44,595 nucleotides of DNA from a virus: positions 1 to 44,595 of the IMG/VR virus record IMGVR_UViG_3300026557_000006; one strand, 5' to 3'. This document shows positions 24,486 to 32,044 of this stretch, one piece after another. How positions within the stretch are numbered: position 1 is the first letter of the stretch; each line of letters begins with the position of its first letter. The position numbers and the translations under genes are program-made. The notes below the pieces were generated by a model that was given only the letters and a program-made list of their open reading frames with translations, ran no database searches and was not told where the DNA came from.

Positions 24486-24651
24486 TCGGTTGCTGGTCAA
24501 GGTGGAACAGGAGGTGATGGCGCTGCTCGAAAACAAGAAGCTGACGCCTGGCGAGCGCCTTAAAGCTATCGAGGTAGGGGCCAAGGTGCTAATGATCCGC
24601 CACAAGCTCGAGGATGGTGGCGACAAGGACGGGAGCTTCTTCAAGAAATGA
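24466..24651 (+). CDS. Small charged helical protein
   Basis: The product has 61 residues (MTKPIRDRLLVKVEQEVMALL...), predicted as two helices. TTG start 24466 lies eight bases after AGGAA and inside the end of the previous gene. It overlaps the next start by ATGA. No family recognised. Confidence 0.65.
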   Translation: MTKPIRDRLLVKVEQEVMALLENKKLTPGERLKAIEVGAKVLMIRHKLEDGGDKDGSFFKK

Positions 24652-25070
24652 CCGATGCGCTTCCCGAAGGCATCAAGGAGGAGGATCTGGTCGACGGCCC
24701 CAAGGTCGTGCATCTGGCATCCGGACGGGGGTCTTTCGTGGCCGAAGAGATCAAGGGAACGGCGCCTATCGGCCCCCAGGTTATGATCCAGCCTATCCCG
24801 CAGCCGGCGCCGGCGGTGCCGCTGCCTCCCCTGCCTGTCTCTGGAGCGGCTGCCAAAAAGGACTATCCTGCGGTCATCGAGGCGGCGCTGGACGTGCTTT
24901 CGGCCCGCCTGCTCGGTCTGATCGCGCTGATTACCGCGTGCCTGATCTGGGCGGGAGTGATCTGGGACCCGGAAATCCACCGCATCATCGCCGCCGGCGT
25001 GTTTTCGGCTTCCGTGTTTTGGCCGATGATGCTGATCTACTGGAAAGCCGGCATGACCGGAGGAGGTTAA
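24648..25070 (+). CDS. Membrane protein with Pro-rich N-terminal region
   Basis: This 140-residue protein has a soluble Pro-rich first half and two adjacent predicted membrane helices at about 86-105 (ARLLGLIALITACLIWAGVIW) and 112-132 (RIIAAGVFSASVFWPMMLIYW), ending MTGGG. It could be a second holin or a membrane-anchored accessory protein. The GGAGG at its 3' end serves as the SD of the next gene. Confidence 0.7.
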   Translation: MTDALPEGIKEEDLVDGPKVVHLASGRGSFVAEEIKGTAPIGPQVMIQPIPQPAPAVPLPPLPVSGAAAKKDYPAVIEAALDVLSARLLGLIALITACLIWAGVIWDPEIHRIIAAGVFSASVFWPMMLIYWKAGMTGGG

Positions 25071-25071
25071 A

Positions 25072-25491
25072 ATGAACGATCGTAAATGGTGGCTCGTTCT
25101 TTCTGGGATGCTTTTCTCGGTTGGCTGCGGCTTCTTGGCTGCGACGTATGACGGGCCTCACGTCATCAAGTCGGCCCATGCGCAGCCAACCGGCCTTGGC
25201 CCTAACGCGACCAGCGTGGCGCTCTCGACCACTTCGGCGCAGGTGTTGGGGACTAACCCAACTCGACATGGTCTTACGATCTGCAATCCGTCGGCCATTG
25301 TCGAGTACTTCGCACCCTCTCCTGTCGTTCCGCTAACGGCTGGAGGTGTCGGAGTTGGTTTGCCGGCGATCGCTTCTGGGGTCACCAGCTGCTATTCGTA
25401 TCCGATCGGCCTCAACAGCGGCATCGGTCAGGCGATCAACGCAGTTTCTGCATCAGCTACGCCGAACATCACGCTTTTGGAGTTCCCATGA
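25072..25491 (+). CDS. Hypothetical protein with N-terminal signal/anchor
   Basis: The product has 139 residues. An N-terminal Trp/Leu/Phe segment (WWLVLSGMLFSVGCGFLAAT, residues 6-25) is a signal peptide or anchor. The rest is Thr/Ser/Val/Ala-rich beta sequence (SVALSTTSAQVLGTNPTR, LTICNPS) reminiscent of small virion decoration proteins. SD GGAGG. It overlaps the next gene by ATGA. Confidence 0.65.
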   Translation: MNDRKWWLVLSGMLFSVGCGFLAATYDGPHVIKSAHAQPTGLGPNATSVALSTTSAQVLGTNPTRHGLTICNPSAIVEYFAPSPVVPLTAGGVGVGLPAIASGVTSCYSYPIGLNSGIGQAINAVSASATPNITLLEFP

Positions 25492-25733
25492 GCGTCGGTT
25501 TCAATCCACAGAGTTACGCTGATTTCGTAACCACGGCTCACTCGATCACAGAGAAGGGGCGAGTTTTCTACTGGACGAACGGAACGTCAGCCACGAGATT
25601 GGTGTTTGTTGCGAATAGTTTTAATTTTCTGATGAACATCGACCTGACAACTGGTCTGCCGTCTTCGTTTTCGACAGACTTTCCGTCTGCCATCCAATTG
25701 ACGGTAGACTTTCCGCCCTGGTTCCTTGGATGA
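25488..25733 (+). CDS. Hypothetical protein
   Basis: This 81-residue aromatic beta-type protein is flanked by ATGA overlaps at both ends. Base composition is lower in GC than the preceding virion genes. No family recognised. Confidence 0.65.
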   Translation: MSVGFNPQSYADFVTTAHSITEKGRVFYWTNGTSATRLVFVANSFNFLMNIDLTTGLPSSFSTDFPSAIQLTVDFPPWFLG

Positions 25734-25921
25734 TCCGCGAAGTCCATATACGCAACGTCAAGACCGGCAACGTTCGCGTTGTCGATTATCATGTGCCACA
25801 CCCGAAAGATCCGCCTGCCGTGCAGGTGATGCACGACAAGCAAAAGCCCATCCCGCATGTCATCTTCGACATTGGTGACGATGAGGAAGTTGTTGAAACA
25901 CAAGACGAAAGGAAATCGTGA
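25730..25921 (+). CDS. Small acidic hypothetical protein
   Basis: The product has 63 residues: an N-terminal beta strand (REVHIRNVKTGNVRVVDYHV), then an acidic tail (DIGDDEEVVETQDE). Coupled to both neighbours by overlapping start and stop codons. No family recognised. Confidence 0.65.
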   Translation: MIREVHIRNVKTGNVRVVDYHVPHPKDPPAVQVMHDKQKPIPHVIFDIGDDEEVVETQDERKS

Positions 25922-26250
25922 TGCCGATGAAATATTTTTGGGGAACTGTTGGTTTCTGGACCGCGGTGCTGGCGGTGTCGTGGATGCTCAAGCCGCTCGA
26001 GCACAGCATGAATGTCGGCGCCGCGCCGATAACGATCCAGGAGAGCAAGGGCGATTCCGACGGGATGAGCTTCGCCAAGCATCTGGAGCTCAATCCGGAG
26101 ATGTTCCAGGGCGCCATGCCCGAGGACCAGCCTGACATCGGCAAGCAACGCGATTTGAAAGGGGGTGTGCTGGGCGATCCTACGACCGTCCACACGCTGC
26201 TGTTTCTCAAAGCAGGCGATGGGGGGCGGTCCGGTCGACCGGCCGACTGA
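25921..26250 (+). CDS. Membrane-anchored hypothetical protein
   Basis: This 109-residue protein has one membrane helix at about 5-22 ([18 protein letters not shown]) followed by a polar domain. ATG 25921 overlaps the previous stop (TGATG), with AAGGAAATC upstream; ATG 25927 is an alternative. Its stop overlaps the next small gene by TGATG. Family not recognised. Confidence 0.65.
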   Translation: MPMKYFWGTVGFWTAVLAVSWMLKPLEHSMNVGAAPITIQESKGDSDGMSFAKHLELNPEMFQGAMPEDQPDIGKQRDLKGGVLGDPTTVHTLLFLKAGDGGRSGRPAD

Positions 26251-26405
26251 TGCCGCTCCACTCCGGCAAGTCACAACCGACGATCAGCCGAAACATCTCG
26301 GAGATGACACGCGCCGGCCACCCAAGAAATCAAGCCATCGCCGCCGCCATGCGAAAAGCCGGAAAATCGAAAAGGGGACGCCGGCATCGCCGGGGCAGGA
26401 GGTAA
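26250..26405 (+). CDS. Small basic protein, DUF6496-like
   Basis: This 51-residue protein begins [19 protein letters not shown] and continues [20 protein letters not shown], the layout of the small DUF6496-type proteins common in phage structural regions (SKxxISKNI...GxPxxQAvAiAl). It ends [11 protein letters not shown], an Arg tail shared with the 12-residue microprotein at 9356. The final codons AGGAGG also form the SD of the next gene. Function unknown. Confidence 0.75.
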   Translation: MPLHSGKSQPTISRNISEMTRAGHPRNQAIAAAMRKAGKSKRGRRHRRGRR

Positions 26406-26408
26406 CCA

Positions 26409-26843
26409 ATGTCCGCGCGTCTGGGGACACCGATCGAGGCCAATCGAGCGACGGCGGCAGTCGTAGCGGTCACCAACCCGACGGGAAATGCAGCAGTGCT
26501 GGTGCTGCCGACAACCCAGTGGTGTCTGCTGTGCGCGCTGTTTTTCCAGTGGGTGGCAAGTGCGTCAGCGGGTAACCGCACCATCAGCGTTCTGGTGAAG
26601 GATGCCAACAATCTGGTGCTGTGGCAGACCACGATTGCCACGGCGCTGGTCGCCTCCACCACGCTCAATGGCTATCTCGGCGGAGCGGTGCCGCTGTCCA
26701 ATAATGCCGGCCCGCCGATCACCTTCTATTCGCCGATCCCGCTGGAGTTTCCGATTCCTCCGGGGTGCACCGTGGAGGTGATCGACAACGCCGCGATCTC
26801 CACTACTGACACCTGCCAGATCAACGCCGTTCTCGTGAGCTGA
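26409..26843 (+). CDS. Putative decoration/baseplate-type beta protein
   Basis: The product has 144 residues, almost all beta-type: ATAAVVAVTNPTGNAAVLVL, RTISVLVKDANNLVLWQTTI, and a PPGCTVEVIDNAAIS turn. It starts after a perfect AGGAGG. Placed directly before the tail-fibre-like gene, it could be a fibre-attachment or decoration protein. No family match claimed. Confidence 0.65.
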   Translation: MSARLGTPIEANRATAAVVAVTNPTGNAAVLVLPTTQWCLLCALFFQWVASASAGNRTISVLVKDANNLVLWQTTIATALVASTTLNGYLGGAVPLSNNAGPPITFYSPIPLEFPIPPGCTVEVIDNAAISTTDTCQINAVLVS

Positions 26844-26846
26844 TCC

Positions 26847-28187
26847 GTGGCCTGGCCTAATCCGCCATATCCGTTCGGCAACGCCACATCGCCGGAGCCG
26901 ATGTCGGCTCTCGACACGATGTTCAATCAAACGGCGGCGCAGATCTCCATTCCATGCTCTGCGGTCGGCACCAATGCCATCTCGCTGACGCCGCTGGTCA
27001 ATTGTCCGGCGCTCTCTTCCTACAATGAGCTTGGCGGTTATCGCTTCCGCGCCATCGTCACCTCAACCGGGCCAGTGACCGCACAATACAACGGCCTTGG
27101 CTTCCTCACCGTCTATCACGCCGATGGCGTCACCCAGGTGTCCACCGGCGATCTCGTCATCGGCGCCCAGTACATCCTCACTTTCAGCCAGGCGCTCAAC
27201 GGCGGCCTTGGCGGCTTCTTTCTTGAATCGCCATCAGCTCCGGTGACCGCTGGAAACACCTGGTACCAACCCGGCGGACGGCTGACACTCCAGTCAGCAA
27301 CGCCGGTGATGTTTTCCACCCAAGTTGCCCCGCAGACGCTTTATTACGCCCCTTACGTTCATCCGTTTGTGCCGATCTACAACGGCTCAAACATTCAGAT
27401 GTACCAGTTCACATCGTCGCTTTCGGATCAGGTTGGCCTTTCGATTGCGATGGCTGGGAACGTCAACTTTCCAGCCAACACGCTTTATGATGTTTTTGCC
27501 TTTCTTTTGGCTGGCGTCCCGGCAATTGGCACGTTCCAGTGGACAAACACGACAACGCGCAACGTAAGTCTTGGTGTGTTTGGTGGTTTTTTGACCAATG
27601 CCGGAGCGCTGACAAACATCCGCTACGGGGCAGCTGGTGGATCAAATCAACTTGTTCCGGTCAACCAGGCTACGTTTCTCGGCACATTCGCCACTTCACC
27701 AACTAATGGTCAGGGATTTTACACATTCGGCTCAAGCGCTTCTGGCGGAGGCGCTGCAACTTTTTTCCTTTGCAACTACTACAACAAAATACTCCAGACC
27801 ACGATTGTCACAGACACGGGTGCGTCTTATACATACAATTCAACAACTGTTCGCCAAGCAAGAGCCTCTGGCGGAAACAATATTCAGTTCATCCAATCTG
27901 ATTCAGAGCGAGCAATCGTAGCCGTCTACAACAATGTCTCTCAGACGGCTGCGTCTGGCGGGAGCAGCCTTGCCACCGGCATAGGCGTTGGTGTGACCAA
28001 TGCCTTCAATGCTCTCAGCCACTTAGAGGCAGCGACGGCCTTTGCCGTCATCGGCAGCGCCAGCGTCCCTTATCAGTTTTCGATAACCGGATTGGCTAAC
28101 ATCAATGCCGTAGAGCAGACGGACGGCTCTGTCTGTACTTTCGACACCCAGACAACCAATCAACTGATGGCATCGATATGGCTGTGA
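26847..28187 (+). CDS. Tail fibre/spike-like receptor-binding candidate
   Basis: This 446-residue GTG-started protein is rich in Thr, Asn, Gly, Phe and Tyr, with repeated short beta strands and almost no Lys, as expected for a fibre or spike. Residues about 230-360 are encoded by DNA of visibly lower GC than the flanks (roughly 27540-27900), which suggests a swapped host-range domain. It is the last large virion gene on the plus strand. Receptor binding is inferred from composition and place. Confidence 0.65.
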   Translation: MAWPNPPYPFGNATSPEPMSALDTMFNQTAAQISIPCSAVGTNAISLTPLVNCPALSSYNELGGYRFRAIVTSTGPVTAQYNGLGFLTVYHADGVTQVSTGDLVIGAQYILTFSQALNGGLGGFFLESPSAPVTAGNTWYQPGGRLTLQSATPVMFSTQVAPQTLYYAPYVHPFVPIYNGSNIQMYQFTSSLSDQVGLSIAMAGNVNFPANTLYDVFAFLLAGVPAIGTFQWTNTTTRNVSLGVFGGFLTNAGALTNIRYGAAGGSNQLVPVNQATFLGTFATSPTNGQGFYTFGSSASGGGAATFFLCNYYNKILQTTIVTDTGASYTYNSTTVRQARASGGNNIQFIQSDSERAIVAVYNNVSQTAASGGSSLATGIGVGVTNAFNALSHLEAATAFAVIGSASVPYQFSITGLANINAVEQTDGSVCTFDTQTTNQLMASIWL

Positions 28188-28501
28188 TCAAAAACCTGAC
28201 GGCGTTTCATGCCGCTATCGCTGCTTTGGCGCCAATCGACGGCGTTTCCGCCGACGGGACGATCCAATTCCAGGCCGCGGCGACGCCGGCGCAAATCGCG
28301 GCCGCGAATGCTGCGGCTGCTTCTTGGGTTGAGCCAGCCACTTCAACACAGCCTGATCTGTTGCTTCTAGTGTCAGAACTAGCGAGACTTGGAGTCCTAC
28401 CAGCCGCCAGCGTCGCAGCTGTTCATAGACCGTCTCCTCCAGCCGCGCCGGCACCATCACTTGCAACCGCACCATTGGCTAAATCCATCACTCAGGCCTG
28501 A
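28178..28501 (+). CDS. Small Ala/Pro-rich protein after tail fibre
   Basis: The protein has 107 residues: AVIKNLTAFHAAIAALAPIDGVS, then an Ala/Gln helix and a Pro/Ala-rich end. Overlaps the fibre gene by 10 bases and converges with the minus-strand operon, overlapping its last gene by 14 bases. Possibly a fibre chaperone or a virion protein; not recognised. Confidence 0.65.
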   Translation: MAVIKNLTAFHAAIAALAPIDGVSADGTIQFQAAATPAQIAAANAAAASWVEPATSTQPDLLLLVSELARLGVLPAASVAAVHRPSPPAAPAPSLATAPLAKSITQA

Positions 28502-28661
28502 GCAAATCCTCGAGCGCACCACCGAGCTTTTCGCAGAGACCGGTCAGCGTCTCCGCCTCGATGTGCAGGCCAGGCACAGTTGTGTACGACACATACCAGA
28601 CCTCAACCTCGTCATCCCAAGACACAGTTATCGTTATTGGTCGAGACGCTGCTGTGGCCAT
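28488..28661 (-). CDS. DUF1902/HicB-like small protein
   Basis: This 57-residue protein has the one-domain HicB-like layout: strands ITVSWDDEVEVWYVSYTTV, the PGLHIEAETL turn, then helix GLCEKLGGALEDLL. This is the DUF1902 pattern related to HicB antitoxins. ATG 28661 lies within the 3' end of the upstream zinc-binding gene. No HicA-type toxin (short, with GSH dsRNA-binding-like fold) is visible beside it, so it may be an orphan antitoxin. Confidence 0.75.
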   Translation of the reverse strand: MATAASRPITITVSWDDEVEVWYVSYTTVPGLHIEAETLTGLCEKLGGALEDLLRPE

Positions 28662-28927
28662 ACGCCGATTCCATAGCCTAGCCGCAGGTGTTCGCCGCAG
28701 CCTTGCTTGGGCTCGCGCGGCGGATGAAACCCCAGCACGATCGGCATCGCCATTTGCTGCGGCGCTTTCTTGGGGTCAACAATGGCCGGCAGCGGCATCG
28801 GCTGCATTCCAACCATGATTGGCGTCGGTGGATTCTTCATGCACAGCCCCGCCGGCTCGCCATTTGGATTGTGCCAGAACTTGCAAGTGTCGCAGGTGTT
28901 GTCACCGATGGCGTCGTGCTTGTTCAT
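28634..28927 (-). CDS. Small Cys-rich protein (C-x2-C type)
   Basis: The product has 97 residues. An N-terminal NTCDTCKFWH motif is followed by GLCMKNPP and a later GCGEH, a probable four-ligand zinc site. It resembles the plus-strand protein at 31730-32044 (CRECQHW...GPC). The ATG at 28927 overlaps the upstream bet stop (ATGA). Function unknown. Confidence 0.7.
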   Translation of the reverse strand: MNKHDAIGDNTCDTCKFWHNPNGEPAGLCMKNPPTPIMVGMQPMPLPAIVDPKKAPQQMAMPIVLGFHPPREPKQGCGEHLRLGYGIGVWPQQRLDQ

Positions 28928-29979
28928 GCGCTGTGCACCTCTCCGGTCTCTTCGTCGATCCACTCTTTGGCTTCCTGCGCTTCGTTGTTGGCTTCGCCTT
29001 GCGCCTCCGCCGCAGCCGCGATCGCCAGATCCGCAGCGTTGCGGCGCTTGACCAGCTCGCCGGCCAACCCCTTGAATACGAGCTGCTTGTTGAGCGTCCG
29101 CAGCGTCTTGAAATACAACCCCAGCGCCTCGCTGCCGCTGTCCGCGGCCTGGCGCGCCATGCGCTCGATCTCCTGCACCTCAGGGATGGTAAGCGTTGGG
29201 TTTTTGTCAGTGGTCGTGCTCGTGGTCGAAGCTGTCCCAGCCGAGCCAGGGGCCGATACAGATGCCGCTTGCCAATCGGCCTCTTTCGTCCCAGGACCCG
29301 GCGACGTAGGGCGCATGACGTCCTCGCGCGCCACCGGCTCGGCCGATTCATCGCTGGCGCTGGCCTGCGCCATCTCATCGTCGGTGTAGAGGCCGGACAG
29401 CTCCTGCGGGAAGCCGCGGCGCAGCGCCAGGGCCTCCGCGCACTTGCCGATCATCAGCGGCCCCATCTGCAGCCACTGCTTGGTGATGCCCTTGTCGGTT
29501 TTTTGCACGTAGGCGTTCCACAGCGCCACCGCCCACAACGGCTCGCGGAAATCCGGCCGCAGGATCGCCACCCTGGCCGCCGCCGGCGGCTCCGCATCCA
29601 GCCACACCTCACGCCACACTCCATCCAGGCCGCACCAATAAGGACCGAGCTGACCGGCATACTTGCCGGTGCGCTCGGCGATCAGCCGAAAGCCATCGAT
29701 CGAGGTTTGGATCGTCATCTTGCGCTTCCTGGTCCACTTGCCTTTCTCGTCCCGTACGTTGACCCAGCGCGGCACAAAATAGATTTGCCGTGCCAGCGGA
29801 TCGAGACCGGTCCGCCGGCACTGATAGAGAAACAGCTTCAGCTCGCTGTCTGTCGCCCCCACAGCCACCTGATCCTTGATCAGCTGTATTTGTTCAGCGT
29901 TGAAGGCTATGGGTACCTGTGGCTGGACAGGCACCGGCAACTGAAACACCGACTGAGACTGCGGCTGTGGATCGTTCAT
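28924..29979 (-). CDS. bet: Bet/RecT-family single-strand annealing protein
   Basis: This 351-residue protein catalyses annealing of complementary single strands during phage recombination. The Bet core is clear at about 30-205: helix SELKLFLYQCRRTGLDPLARQIYFVPRW, KMTIQTSIDGFRLIAERTG, the strand PPAAARVAI, VALWNAYV, and QMGPLMIGKCAEALALRRGFP, ending GLYTDDEM. The C-terminal third is an Ala/Thr/Ser linker then an acidic helix, where such proteins bind SSB. It lies downstream of the YqaJ exonuclease in the same operon, its natural partner. ATG 29979 has AGGGAT upstream. Confidence 0.93.
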   Translation of the reverse strand: MNDPQPQSQSVFQLPVPVQPQVPIAFNAEQIQLIKDQVAVGATDSELKLFLYQCRRTGLDPLARQIYFVPRWVNVRDEKGKWTRKRKMTIQTSIDGFRLIAERTGKYAGQLGPYWCGLDGVWREVWLDAEPPAAARVAILRPDFREPLWAVALWNAYVQKTDKGITKQWLQMGPLMIGKCAEALALRRGFPQELSGLYTDDEMAQASASDESAEPVAREDVMRPTSPGPGTKEADWQAASVSAPGSAGTASTTSTTTDKNPTLTIPEVQEIERMARQAADSGSEALGLYFKTLRTLNKQLVFKGLAGELVKRRNAADLAIAAAAEAQGEANNEAQEAKEWIDEETGEVHSA

Positions 29980-29980
29980 G

Positions 29981-30409
29981 TCATATCCCTGACTTGATGC
30001 TCGCTCGCACGCCCTTGAGCACATGATGCGGGGTGCGCTTTTTGCCGGTATAGGCGCCCCTATCTCGCTTTCGGTCCTTCAACATTCCTTCTCTGGCCGA
30101 AGGTCGCACCGGGCGCAAGGTGTAGTTATCCTCCTGGAAGCCGGCACCACGATCGAACGAGATCAGCTCGCGAGCGGCGCTTTCCGGGGTCTCATAGCGC
30201 AACCAGTCGCTACCTTGATTCATCTGCACATAGGTCCGCGACCTGTGCACGATGACCTGGTGGGCGTGGGCACAGCGTTTGACCGCACGCGAGATGGCGC
30301 AGTTGCCTGGGTCCATCTTGGCGGCGTTGTCGACGTCGCGCTTGACGATGTTGATCATCAGCTTCGACTTGGCGTCACGCACTTTCTTTCCTTGGATCAT
30401 AGATGGCAT
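29981..30409 (-). CDS. Hypothetical basic protein in recombination operon
   Basis: This 142-residue basic protein (many Arg and Lys) lies between exonuclease and bet, with AGGAG before ATG 30409. Segments AISRAVKRCAHAHQVIVHRS and TYVQMNQGSDWLRYETP suggest an alpha/beta nucleic-acid-related protein. Family not recognised. One-base spacing to both neighbours shows it is part of the operon; a recombination or single-strand-binding accessory role is inferred. Confidence 0.75.
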   Translation of the reverse strand: MPSMIQGKKVRDAKSKLMINIVKRDVDNAAKMDPGNCAISRAVKRCAHAHQVIVHRSRTYVQMNQGSDWLRYETPESAARELISFDRGAGFQEDNYTLRPVRPSAREGMLKDRKRDRGAYTGKKRTPHHVLKGVRASIKSGI

Positions 30410-30410
30410 T

Positions 30411-31199
30411 TCACGACTCCTCTCGAACGTGTAGGGCCCTGCGCCGATCTCGATAGATCATCAGCCCGTGCCCGTAGGCGCGTAGGGCGTTTTCCGGCAC
30501 CATTGCCTTCAAAGTCTTCTTCGCCTCCTCGAATTTGTCTCGATCTTCCTTGGTCATTATGTAGCAGTTGGCGTTGGCGGCCCACCTGTTGTTGCCGTTC
30601 ATATCGACGCTTGCGGTCGGATCGACCGGCGGCATGATCTGTGGCAGCTGCACCGGCGGCTCGCGCAAAGCCACACACATCATGAAATGCTCGGCTCGAT
30701 CAACCATTTCAGCGATGTAGGCCGGCGCGCTATCGATGAAGTCCACTACCGGTTCCTTGGCGCCGACGATAACAGAGAGCGCACAGGAGGTGGTGTCAGT
30801 GCACATCATCTGCCATTGCATCTGCGGCTGATAACGATCGATGATCACCACCGTTGGCTCAAAGCCGCCGACGTGCTTGCATTCGACCGGACAGTTGAGC
30901 TCGGGGTCAAAACCGTCCAGTGTGGCAGCGGCCCACTCGAAGCGCTTACTGGTGACCACCTCGCCGCGCTTGATGAGCAAGCGTTTATTCCGACGCTCGT
31001 ACCAATCGAGACTGAGCTGTTCGGTAGCAGCACCAAGTTGCACTGGCCACACATCGTCCAAGTTCTCCTCCTGCAGCTCGCCGATCATCTCGCGATAGAG
31101 CCTGAGAATTCCTTCCTTGTCGCCCGACATCAGCACCGCCACGCGCGAGGCAGTCAGCTTGCCTTCGCGCTGCGCCCGCTGCTCAGTGCTCAAACCCAT
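30411..31199 (-). CDS. YqaJ-family (lambda-exonuclease-like) recombinase nuclease
   Basis: This 262-residue 5'-3' exonuclease of the PD-(D/E)xK type makes 3' tails for the Bet protein. Visible motifs: LTASRVAVLMSG (15-26), the LGAATEQLSLDWYE helix with Glu60, catalytic Asp95 region (ATLDGFD), Glu106-Cys-Lys108 (CPVECKHVG), and the YQPQMQWQM motif with Gln125/Gln128. ATG 31199 is chosen because AGGAGG is correctly spaced; the open frame extends upstream only as a shadow of the first operon gene, which it overlaps by 17 bases. Confidence 0.92.
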   Translation of the reverse strand: MGLSTEQRAQREGKLTASRVAVLMSGDKEGILRLYREMIGELQEENLDDVWPVQLGAATEQLSLDWYERRNKRLLIKRGEVVTSKRFEWAAATLDGFDPELNCPVECKHVGGFEPTVVIIDRYQPQMQWQMMCTDTTSCALSVIVGAKEPVVDFIDSAPAYIAEMVDRAEHFMMCVALREPPVQLPQIMPPVDPTASVDMNGNNRWAANANCYIMTKEDRDKFEEAKKTLKAMVPENALRAYGHGLMIYRDRRRALHVREES

Positions 31200-31428
31200 C
31201 GTGAACCTCCTGCAGGGTAACGACTTCAGCGCCAGGCTTGAGATCGTTGGCGATCCGGCGCGAAGCCTGAGCGCCACCGGAATAGAAGGCGATGCGCAGC
31301 TCGTGCGCGACGATGCGTTGCAGATCGACGATAGCGGCAAACTTGCCGCTCCGCACCAATTTGACCAGGTCGACCGCCTTCTTGTCCGCCCAGTCTCCGT
31401 CCAACAACTCCGTTGCAAAATCAGCCAC
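31183..31428 (-). CDS. First gene of recombination operon, unknown
   Basis: This 81-residue helical acidic protein (MADFATELLDGDWADKKAVDLVKL...) starts at GTG 31428, preceded by AAGGAG six bases upstream. An ATG at 31464 would put the start on top of the promoter's expected -10, so GTG is preferred. No family recognised. As the promoter-proximal early gene, it may be a regulator or nuclease inhibitor. Confidence 0.65.
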   Translation of the reverse strand: MADFATELLDGDWADKKAVDLVKLVRSGKFAAIVDLQRIVAHELRIAFYSGGAQASRRIANDLKPGAEVVTLQEVHDGFEH

Positions 31429-31439
31429 GATTTTCTCCT

Positions 31440-31463
31440 TGACCGATTGATTTCGATCGGTCA
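31440..31463. promoter_or_regulatory. Candidate operator: 8-bp inverted repeat
   Basis: TGACCGAT (31440-31447) and ATCGGTCA (31456-31463) are a perfect inverted repeat with an 8-base spacer. It lies between the candidate promoter and the GTG start of the minus operon, where a repressor would block early transcription. The divergent HTH gene at 31501 is the obvious candidate to bind it. Confidence 0.6.
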
Positions 31464-31464
31464 T

Positions 31465-31495
31465 AGATGCACCACATCAACACAATGTCAAGTGT
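31465..31495 (-). promoter_or_regulatory. Candidate sigma70-type promoter of recombination operon
   Basis: On the minus strand TTGACA (31491-31486), a 16-17-base spacer and CATCTAT are followed by a leader of about 30 bases before the SD. The -35 is a perfect match; the -10 is weak. A second dyad, ACAC-N8-GTGT (31480-31495), covers the -35 and could be another operator half. Confidence 0.55.
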
Positions 31496-31500
31496 CGTGA

Positions 31501-31788
31501 ATGAGAAAGCTTCCAAATAAGTTCGGAAAAGTCCCGCATCCGCGCTACGATGAGCTGTCGGAACGGATGCGCAATTTGCGCCATCGCCGTGGCGAGACGC
31601 AAATCGAGTTCGCCTATCACTTCAAGATCTCCCATCACACCTATAGAGTTTGGGAGAAATGCGGTCCGCCGCGAACGGCGGCGGCGCGCATCGGCATCAA
31701 GTACATTCTCCGCAAGCTGGTGAAGGATCATGCGCAAAAGAAACGCAGGGCCAAAGACCTTGGCCTCACCGCTGCCGCTGACCGGTGA
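31501..31788 (+). CDS. HTH repressor-like protein, divergent from recombination operon
   Basis: This 95-residue basic protein has a helix-turn-helix at about 32-55 (TQIEFAYHFKISHHTYRVWE), the XRE/Cro-type pattern where the second helix carries SHHTYR. The basic C-terminal helix (LVKDHAQKKRRAKDLG) would grip DNA. It starts next to the control region with no visible SD, as in repressor genes translated from leaderless or poorly initiated messages. Likely controls the 31.44-31.50 kb operators. Whether it maintains lysogeny cannot be told. Confidence 0.72.
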   Translation: MRKLPNKFGKVPHPRYDELSERMRNLRHRRGETQIEFAYHFKISHHTYRVWEKCGPPRTAAARIGIKYILRKLVKDHAQKKRRAKDLGLTAAADR

Positions 31789-32044
31789 GCTGGAGCGCGA
31801 GCGCGCCCGTACCTATCCGGGGCAGGCGAGCTGGGGTGGGGCTGTTGCTGGCAAGACGTGCCGCGAGTGCCAGCATTGGAGTTTTGTTGGTTACCTTGCT
31901 GGTGGTGTGATCAAGGCTGGTCCTTGCGACAAGGCAAGCATGATGATGAATATGAGGACCAAGCCGGTTCCCGACTACGCAAATGCCTGCAGCTACTTCG
32001 TGGACAATCCGAAAGCTCCACCACGCTACAAGGGAGAAACCTGA
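31730..32044 (+). CDS. Small Cys-rich protein, relative of 28634-28927 product
   Basis: The product has 104 residues. CRECQHW (about 44-50), GPCDKA near 65 and NACSYF near 86 give four or five Cys for a zinc site, in the same order as the minus-strand CDTCKFWH protein. Overlaps the repressor gene end by 59 bases and the next gene by TGATG. The N-terminal 30 residues may be extra if a later start is used. Confidence 0.65.
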   Translation: MRKRNAGPKTLASPLPLTGELERERARTYPGQASWGGAVAGKTCRECQHWSFVGYLAGGVIKAGPCDKASMMMNMRTKPVPDYANACSYFVDNPKAPPRYKGET

